DNA from: Bacteroidota bacterium
GTDB taxonomy: Bacteria; Bacteroidota; Bacteroidia; UBA8524
DNA: 12,367 nt
NCBI GenBank assembly: GCA_003531115.1
Contig: DQHT01000109.1
Span: 42,653 to 55,019 of the forward strand
Reading direction: 5' to 3'
The notes beneath the pieces were generated by a model. The model was given only the letters and a program-made list of their open reading frames with translations. It did no database searches and was not told the DNA's origin. A program made the position numbers and the translations under genes. Shown here in pieces: positions 7,534 through 12,367 of the stretch; position 1 is the stretch's first letter; each line of letters begins with the position of its first letter.

Positions 7534-8779
7534 GGAGGTATTCGGTCAATGTGCGCACAAAGGTGTCGATTTCTTCGGTAGAATTATAGATATGGGTGCT
7601 GATACGGATCGCATTGACCTCATTTTCGGGTACGGCACGAATAACAAGATTCCGGTCTGTACAATAGCGTTGAAAATCAAGGTAATCGCGGTTTTCGAAG
7701 GTGAAGGAACAAAGTCCGGCACGCTCCTGAATAGGAGTAATAATTTTGATGCCTTTTATAGGGGCCAGATGAGCATAGAGGTGGTCATTCAGCTCCCGGA
7801 TTCGGGCAGCAATTTTTTGTTTTCCAATTTTTTCATGGAAAGCGATCGCGGCAATGACCCCATCAAATAAAGAGCGGTTTTGGGTACCATTCAAATGGCG
7901 GGAAGCCACCTGCGACCATCCGAGGATACGGGGATCTCCGTCGATCAGATTCCAGCCAGTATCGCTGTATGCTCCTGTAAATATGGGGGTTATGGATTGA
8001 AGTTTATCTTTGCGGATGAACAGAAAACCGGTTCCTTTTGGTCCCAGCATCCATTTATGGGTGCAGGTAGCGTAAAAGTCGCAGTTCATGGTACCCAGGT
8101 TCAGATCGAGCATGCCCGGACCATGAGCTCCATCCAAAAAATAATGGAGCTTATTTTCTTTAGCGATCACTCCAATTTCCTCAACCGGGAGGATGCGTCC
8201 GTTGGTGCACGGAATATGGGGCAGGGCGATCACCCGGGTACGCTGACCGATCAATTTCTGCAGAGCAGGGAGAAGTTCATCGTTCGGCAGGGTAAGGTCC
8301 AAAACGCGGATCACCAGCTTATCCCTTTGCGCCCGGGCCAGCCAGGGAAGCGCATTTCCGACATGTTCCTGGTTGCTTATGATGATCTCATCGCCCTCCT
8401 TTAATGGAAGTCCCTGTGCTACAATATTGATCCCATCGGTAACATTGTGGGTAAGGCAAATTTCTTCTTCTGAAGCACCGAAAAAGCGTGCGATCTCCTT
8501 TGTTGCCGTTTCCCATCCTCCATAGCTTGCCGTTCGGTCAATTTCACGTAAACTATCCACCACTGCCTCCGTTACCACGCGGGGCGAAGGGCCCATGGTG
8601 CCATTATTCAGAAAGATCTGTTTTTTGTCGAGCTCAAATTCCTTTCTGATTTTTTTCCACTCATCGCCACGATCTTCCTCATCTTCAATTGCGGCGAGTC
8701 CCTTTGTCGCATTCAGGTTCATCCACACTGCGGGAAGAGCCATGGCGCTGTATTTTAAAAAGGTTCTTCGTTTGGTCAT
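7526..8779 (-). CDS. Tat-signal class V aminotransferase-family PLP enzyme (isopenicillin-N-epimerase-like)
   Basis: This 417-residue fold-type I PLP enzyme is of the class V (cysteine desulfurase/epimerase) family. The N-terminus MTKRRTFLKYSAMALPAV has a twin-arginine motif (RRTFLK, 4-9), a short hydrophobic stretch and possible cleavage near GLAA (27-30), so the folded holoenzyme is probably exported. Cofactor residues are present: H139 in NQEHVGN to stack on the ring, D216 in LDGAHGPG to bind the pyridine nitrogen, and K242 in THKWMLGPKG for the Schiff base. R392 in IRISTHIYN probably binds the substrate carboxylate. The catalytic-Cys loop expected of a cysteine desulfurase is not evident, so NifS/SufS function is unlikely. 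The true reaction and substrate are unknown; relatives are named only as aminotransferases or epimerases. It is the first gene of the minus-strand train and overlaps menE by 8 bp. Confidence 0.85.
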   Translation of the reverse strand: MTKRRTFLKYSAMALPAVWMNLNATKGLAAIEDEEDRGDEWKKIRKEFELDKKQIFLNNGTMGPSPRVVTEAVVDSLREIDRTASYGGWETATKEIARFFGASEEEICLTHNVTDGINIVAQGLPLKEGDEIIISNQEHVGNALPWLARAQRDKLVIRVLDLTLPNDELLPALQKLIGQRTRVIALPHIPCTNGRILPVEEIGVIAKENKLHYFLDGAHGPGMLDLNLGTMNCDFYATCTHKWMLGPKGTGFLFIRKDKLQSITPIFTGAYSDTGWNLIDGDPRILGWSQVASRHLNGTQNRSLFDGVIAAIAFHEKIGKQKIAARIRELNDHLYAHLAPIKGIKIITPIQERAGLCSFTFENRDYLDFQRYCTDRNLVIRAVPENEVNAIRISTHIYNSTEEIDTFVRTLTEYLHA

Positions 8780-8820
8780 GGCAATAGCAATATACGGCTT
8801 CTGCTTTAATGCAATTAAAT

Positions 8821-8828
8821 TAACTTCG
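8821..8828 (+). promoter_or_regulatory. Candidate -7 element for anmK
   Basis: TAACTTCG differs by one base from the Bacteroidota TAnnTTTG element and sits in the divergent intergenic region, about 40 bases before the anmK ATG. The AT-rich stretch before it contains only a weak TTCTG (8799-8803) as a possible -33 element. The assignment rests on motif resemblance and location alone. Confidence 0.27.
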
Positions 8829-8858
8829 CGGCTTGTTAAAAGGAGAGGAAGCAGCGAT

Positions 8859-8866
8859 CAAAGATA
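8859..8866 (-). promoter_or_regulatory. Candidate -7 element for the minus-strand gene train
   Basis: Read on the minus strand, this is TATCTTTG, an exact match to the Bacteroidota TAnnTTTG consensus. It lies about 80 bases upstream of the aminotransferase ATG and would give a leader of roughly 70 to 75 bases. No clear TTG appears at the -33 position. The motif lies just before the anmK start codon, so the two divergent transcripts would overlap at their 5' ends if both promoter candidates are real. Confidence 0.32.
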
Positions 8867-8868
8867 GC

Positions 8869-9972
8869 ATGAGAACGTATAAAATACTGGGTTTGATGTC
8901 AGGTACATCCATGGATGGCGTTGATCTGGCCTATTGCAGTTTACAGGAAGAGGAGGGGAGATGGAGCTATGAGATCCTTTTAGGAGAAACCATTCCCTAC
9001 GATGAAAAATGGCGGGTGCGATTATCCCAGCTGGGAAAACAAACAGCTCTGATCTATGTGAAGACCCATACTTTTTATGGTCATTACCTGGGCCAGCTTT
9101 GCGCCGGGTTTATCGCCAAACATCAGCTTGAACCGGATTTTATCGCCTCCCACGGACATACCATTTTCCATCAACCCGAAGCCGGATTTACCGCGCAGAT
9201 CGGGGATGGATCGGCCATATCGGCTGTCACCGGATTGCCGGTTGTCAGCGATTTTCGCCTTTTGGACCTTGCCCTTTTCGGACAAGGAGCCCCTTTGGTG
9301 CCCATTGGTGATGAATTGTTGTTCGGGGAGTATGATTTCTGCCTGAATCTGGGTGGATTTGCGAATATTTCGATGAAAGAGGAAGAGCGAAGACTTGCTT
9401 TTGACATAGCCCCCTGCAACCTGGTATTGAACCGGATCGCACGAAATTTGGGACATCCCTATGATGATGGCGGACAAATAGCAGCTTCAGGATCCGTGCA
9501 TTATGAGTTATTGAAGGAGCTGGATGCCCTTCCTTTTTATCAGGAGTTTAAACCAAAATCGATAGGCAGGGAATGGTTGAATACCCATTTCTGGCCGCTG
9601 GTGCGCAAATATGATCTGGAAAAAGTAGCTCAGGAAAACCTGATGAAAACCCTGGTTGACCATATTTCCGGACAAATTGCGGATGCCATAGAACATTATG
9701 CCGGCGAGGATATTGCGACAAAAAAAGTGCTGATCACTGGTGGAGGGGCCTATAATGAAACCCTGATCGACCACCTGCGCAGCCAGTGTGACGCGCATAT
9801 GGTCGTGCCGGAGAACCCGTTGTTGGTGGAATACAAGGAGGCACTGATCTTCGCCTTTTTAGGGGTGCTTCGCGTGAGGCAGGAAACCAATACACTTGCC
9901 TCTGTTACCGGTGCAAAATCGGATAGCATCGGTGGGGCCATGTGGGGAGATTTTTCAAGAATTTTGAATTAA
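8869..9972 (+). CDS. anmK: Anhydro-N-acetylmuramic acid kinase
   Basis: AnmK cleaves the 1,6-anhydro ring of anhydro-MurNAc and phosphorylates it with ATP to MurNAc-6-phosphate, recycling peptidoglycan sugar in the cytoplasm. The 367 residues match the family length (about 370). ATP-binding GLMSGTSMDGVDL is at 8-20, SHGHT at 94-98, SDFR at 127-130, GQGAPLVPIGD at 138-148, LNLGGFANIS at 159-168, FDIAPCN with the probable catalytic D179 at 178-184, and GGGAYN at 291-296. The terminal SIGGAMWGDF is also typical. I chose ATG 8869 because the conserved region starts seven residues later; a TTG at 8833 would add 12 unconserved residues. A purine-rich AGGAGAGGAA lies at 8841-8850, too far from the ATG for a standard Shine-Dalgarno site. 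The next gene follows after 6 bp. Confidence 0.95.
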   Translation: MRTYKILGLMSGTSMDGVDLAYCSLQEEEGRWSYEILLGETIPYDEKWRVRLSQLGKQTALIYVKTHTFYGHYLGQLCAGFIAKHQLEPDFIASHGHTIFHQPEAGFTAQIGDGSAISAVTGLPVVSDFRLLDLALFGQGAPLVPIGDELLFGEYDFCLNLGGFANISMKEEERRLAFDIAPCNLVLNRIARNLGHPYDDGGQIAASGSVHYELLKELDALPFYQEFKPKSIGREWLNTHFWPLVRKYDLEKVAQENLMKTLVDHISGQIADAIEHYAGEDIATKKVLITGGGAYNETLIDHLRSQCDAHMVVPENPLLVEYKEALIFAFLGVLRVRQETNTLASVTGAKSDSIGGAMWGDFSRILN

Positions 9973-9978
9973 GCAGAT

Positions 9979-11226
9979 ATGTATCATCAAACAAATTTTG
10001 AGACCTTATTAGACAAGTACGAACACAAAGAACCGGAAATCGTTTTTGAATGGCACGATGCTGAGACAGATGCGGTTGGTTGGGTGGTGATCAACTCTCT
10101 TCGTGGCGGTGCTGCAGGGGGAGGAACGCGCATGCGTAAAGGGCTCGATAAGCATGAAGTTATGTCGCTGGCCAAAACCATGGAGATCAAGTTTACCGTT
10201 TGTGGACCTGCCATTGGCGGAGCAAAATCAGGGATCAATTTTGATCCGAACGATCCCGGGAAAAAAGGGGTTTTGGAAAGATGGTACAAGGCCGTTTATC
10301 CATTATTAAAAAATTACTATGGAACAGGTGGGGACCTGAACGTGGATGAGATCCATGAGGTAATCCCCATCACCCGCTCATACGGTCTGTTGCACCCTCA
10401 GGAAGGTGTTGTAAATGGTCATTTGAAACTGGCCCCGGAAGAAGTAAACAAAAGGATCAAACAGCTTCAGGAAGGCGTGTTATGGAAGCTGACCGATACC
10501 CGTTTTACCCCCGATACTTCAGGAAAATATACGGTGGCCGATATGATCACCGGCTGGGGAGTGAGTGAAGCCATTCGCCATTATTACGATATCTATGGAG
10601 GAAAAATGGCCGGAAAACGCGCCATCATACAGGGCTGGGGAAATGTGGCTGCTGCTGCCGCTTTTTATCAAGCTCAGCAAGGGGTGAAAATTGTGGGAAT
10701 CATTGACCGCGACGGAGGATTGATCAATGAAAAGGGATTTACTTTTGAAGAGATCACCCGCCTTTTTATAGAGAAAGAGGGAAATAAACTCGCGGCTGAT
10801 AACGTGCTTCCTTTTGAAGAAGTGAATGCCAAAATATGGGATATCGGCGCGGAAATTATGATCCCGGCTGCGGCCAGTCGTTTGCTGACCCGCGATCAGA
10901 TCAACCGCATGGCGGCCAATGATCTGGAGGTGGTCTCCTGCGGGGCCAATGTGCCTTTTGCCGACCAGGAAATATTCTTTGGTCCGATAGCCGCCCACGC
11001 CGATTCGCTGGTGAGTATCCTCCCCGATTTTATAGCGAATTGCGGAATGGCACGGGTATTTGCTTATCTCATGGGAGCAGACGCCAAACTTTCAGATGAG
11101 GCGATCTTCCATGACGCTTCGACCATCATTCGTCAGGCCGTTTTGCGCCTGCATCAGTTTAATCCAAAACCAACAGGACTTGCAAAAAAGGGCTTAGAAT
11201 TGTCCTTAACGACATTGATGTCTTAA
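9979..11226 (+). CDS. Glu/Leu/Phe/Val dehydrogenase family amino acid dehydrogenase
   Basis: This 415-residue NAD(P)-dependent enzyme oxidatively deaminates an amino acid to a 2-oxo acid. The N-terminal catalytic domain has GGGTRM (47-52), K71 in MEIKF, K83 in GGAKSG and D119 in GTGGDLNVDE. These are equivalent to the two substrate/catalytic lysines and the catalytic Asp of leucine and glutamate dehydrogenases. The dinucleotide-binding domain has QGWGNVA (218-224) and an acidic strand-2 end (GIIDRDGG, D243), which favours NAD over NADP. CGANVPFA (321-328) and LPDFIANCG (348-356) complete the family pattern. Two positions are unusual: ITGWGV (190-195) where glutamate dehydrogenases have ATGRGV, and GGD-LNVDE in place of APDVGT or EDVGT. 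A segment of about 35 residues (136-170) precedes the coenzyme domain. Substrate specificity (Glu, Leu, Val or Phe) cannot be settled by eye. It lies 6 bp after anmK and 10 bp before the channel gene. Confidence 0.88.
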   Translation: MYHQTNFETLLDKYEHKEPEIVFEWHDAETDAVGWVVINSLRGGAAGGGTRMRKGLDKHEVMSLAKTMEIKFTVCGPAIGGAKSGINFDPNDPGKKGVLERWYKAVYPLLKNYYGTGGDLNVDEIHEVIPITRSYGLLHPQEGVVNGHLKLAPEEVNKRIKQLQEGVLWKLTDTRFTPDTSGKYTVADMITGWGVSEAIRHYYDIYGGKMAGKRAIIQGWGNVAAAAAFYQAQQGVKIVGIIDRDGGLINEKGFTFEEITRLFIEKEGNKLAADNVLPFEEVNAKIWDIGAEIMIPAAASRLLTRDQINRMAANDLEVVSCGANVPFADQEIFFGPIAAHADSLVSILPDFIANCGMARVFAYLMGADAKLSDEAIFHDASTIIRQAVLRLHQFNPKPTGLAKKGLELSLTTLMS

Positions 11227-11236
11227 GTTTGTGGGT

Positions 11237-12352
11237 ATGGATACCTTTCTCGAACAGGAATTTTTAAGCAACACCTACCGCTCGATAGGTTTTGCCCTAC
11301 TTGCGTTTTTGATTGGTTATGTATTGAGAAAATATGTTGCCCGCATGTTTGCGAATTTTCTCTACCGTTTTTTTAAGAAATTTTCTGAGGGAACGGCGCA
11401 TGATGAGTTTGTAGACTTACTTGTAAAACCCTTTCAGGTAATTATTCTGTTTATTTCTCTCTATCTGGCTCTTGTTCAGTTGCAGTTCCCTGATGCTTTG
11501 GAACTGGGTGAAGAAAAAATTCAACGTACCAGAGACATTCTTCATCGCCTTTATTTCGGAATCATGGTGGTGTGTGTTACCTGGCTGATGCTTCGCGTTG
11601 TTGATTTTATGATGCTCATTCTCTATCAACGTGCCCAGCTTACCGAAGATAAATCTGACGATCAGATCATCCTCTTTATGAAGGATATGATCAAAGTGAC
11701 GGTAGTAGTCTTTGCCATATTTTTTATAATGAGTGCCGTGTTTAAGCTCGACATCACCACCCTTATTGCAGGTTTGGGGATTGGAGGTCTGGCTATAGCC
11801 CTTGCAGCCCAGGATACCTTAAGCAATTTGTTGGCTTCGTTTATTATTTTTATGGATAAACCCTTCAAGGCAGGAGACCTGGTTAATTTTGACACGATCA
11901 CCGGTACCATTGAAAAGGTTGGGTTTCGGAGTACCAAAGTGCGCACATTGGATAAAAGTTTGTTGACGGTTCCGAACAAGGATTTGACTGACGGGCCCCT
12001 CAATAATATAACAGAGAGTCCGTTCAGGAGGGTGAAGTTTATGATAGGATTAACCTATGACACCCCCGCAGCTAAGATCAGTAAGGTGATTGAAGAGATC
12101 AATGAAGTATTGGATAATCATCCTGAAACGAAAGACGATTATACGGTAGCCTTCTCGGATTTTTCATCCTCCTCTCTGGATATCATGATCTTGTTTTTTG
12201 TTTTTTCCAACGACTGGGAAAAGATGGTGCGGGTGAAGGAGGAGATCAATTTTAAGATCATGCATATTGTGGAGCGGAATGGGTGTGAATTTGCATTCCC
12301 GACCCAGACCATCCATATGGCGAAAGGCAACGAGCCCCGGGTTGAGTTATGA
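11237..12352 (+). CDS. MscS-family mechanosensitive ion channel
   Basis: This small-conductance mechanosensitive channel opens under membrane tension to release solutes during hypo-osmotic shock. The 371-residue protein is larger than E. coli MscS (286). It has membrane segments at about 16-30, 62-82, 107-128 and 150-169, then the Gly/Ala-rich pore helix AGLGIGGLAIALAAQDTLSN (178-197). The cytoplasmic beta domain contains KPFKAGDLV (208-216), GTIEKVGFRSTKVRT (223-237) and VPN (245-247), and the alpha-beta vestibule ends in FPTQTIHM (354-361). One or two helices precede the usual three. ATG 11237 is preferred; an in-frame GTG at 11231 would add only two residues. The gene follows the dehydrogenase by 10 bp, with no functional link evident. 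Its last codons and stop lie within a heptanucleotide tandem repeat. Confidence 0.93.
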   Translation: MDTFLEQEFLSNTYRSIGFALLAFLIGYVLRKYVARMFANFLYRFFKKFSEGTAHDEFVDLLVKPFQVIILFISLYLALVQLQFPDALELGEEKIQRTRDILHRLYFGIMVVCVTWLMLRVVDFMMLILYQRAQLTEDKSDDQIILFMKDMIKVTVVVFAIFFIMSAVFKLDITTLIAGLGIGGLAIALAAQDTLSNLLASFIIFMDKPFKAGDLVNFDTITGTIEKVGFRSTKVRTLDKSLLTVPNKDLTDGPLNNITESPFRRVKFMIGLTYDTPAAKISKVIEEINEVLDNHPETKDDYTVAFSDFSSSSLDIMILFFVFSNDWEKMVRVKEEINFKIMHIVERNGCEFAFPTQTIHMAKGNEPRVEL

Positions 12353-12364
12353 GTTATGAGTTAT
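12344..12364 (+). repeat. Heptanucleotide tandem repeat (GAGTTAT x3)
   Basis: Three perfect copies of GAGTTAT run from the final codons of the MscS gene to the window edge. The first copy encodes the last Glu-Leu and supplies the T of the TGA stop. The array may continue beyond the window. Because the unit length is not a multiple of three and the junction contains TGA, a few units place a stop in every forward frame. Confidence 0.8.
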
Positions 12365-12367
12365 AAG

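Noticed and set aside
7880..8404. Open frame of 174 codons on the plus strand
   Set aside because: It lies wholly inside the aminotransferase gene, opposite strand, with no recognisable motif; the covered gene has a complete PLP enzyme signature.
7526..8779. Cysteine desulfurase (NifS/IscS/SufS) call for the class V enzyme
   Set aside because: No convincing catalytic-Cys loop, a Tat-type signal, and no iron-sulfur assembly genes nearby.
8833..8868. Upstream TTG start for anmK adding 12 residues
   Set aside because: The extra residues are not part of the family, and the ATG at 8869 gives the normal N-terminus and length.
9022..9477. Open frame of 151 codons on the minus strand
   Set aside because: It is antisense to anmK, which has full family motifs throughout this interval.
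1..12367. Defence island, prophage, CRISPR or mobile element
   Set aside because: No direct-repeat arrays with spacers, transposase, integrase, nuclease or toxin-antitoxin signatures were seen; gene order and motifs look chromosomal.

Overview
The window reads as chromosomal DNA from a member of the Bacteroidota. The reasons are a DUF2723/GT117 giant membrane protein of about 1000 residues, a TrmB with the Bacteroidota-style MGKNKLKRFAE start, a short MenE, an almost complete lack of Shine-Dalgarno sequences, and promoter candidates resembling the phylum's TAnnTTTG element. A lineage near Saprospiria or Chitinophagia is possible, but I cannot fix it from sequence alone. The window is densely coding, with no gene-free stretch over 300 bases. 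I see no tRNA, rRNA, CRISPR array, insertion sequence or phage gene.

The layout is two divergent gene trains that part at about 8780-8868. To the left, on the minus strand in transcription order, come a Tat-signal class V aminotransferase-like PLP enzyme, MenE (menaquinone synthesis) and TrmB (tRNA m7G46 methyltransferase). All three overlap one another by a few bases. After a 73-bp gap follow four tightly coupled glycosylation-type genes: a 1007-residue GT117/DUF2723 membrane protein, a 450-residue polytopic GT-C-like protein, a soluble family 2 glycosyltransferase of the ALG5 (polyprenyl-phosphate hexose synthase) type, and the start of another polytopic protein. The last one meets an in-frame stop only 8 bases from the window edge. 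To the right, on the plus strand, come anmK (anhydro-MurNAc kinase), a Glu/Leu/Phe/Val-type amino acid dehydrogenase and an MscS-family mechanosensitive channel, separated by 6 and 10 bp. A heptanucleotide tandem repeat begins in the last codons of the channel gene and runs to the window edge.

The most interesting unit is the minus-strand glycosylation block (about 9-5687). A cytoplasmic ALG5-like enzyme would charge polyprenyl phosphate with a hexose. The GT117 protein belongs to the DUF2723 family of the human O-mannosyltransferase TMEM260, and it and the neighbouring GT-C-like proteins could then transfer that sugar on the periplasmic side. This is an inference from gene families and tight coupling; the acceptor is unknown. 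The right-hand genes are housekeeping: wall-sugar recycling, amino acid catabolism and osmotic protection.
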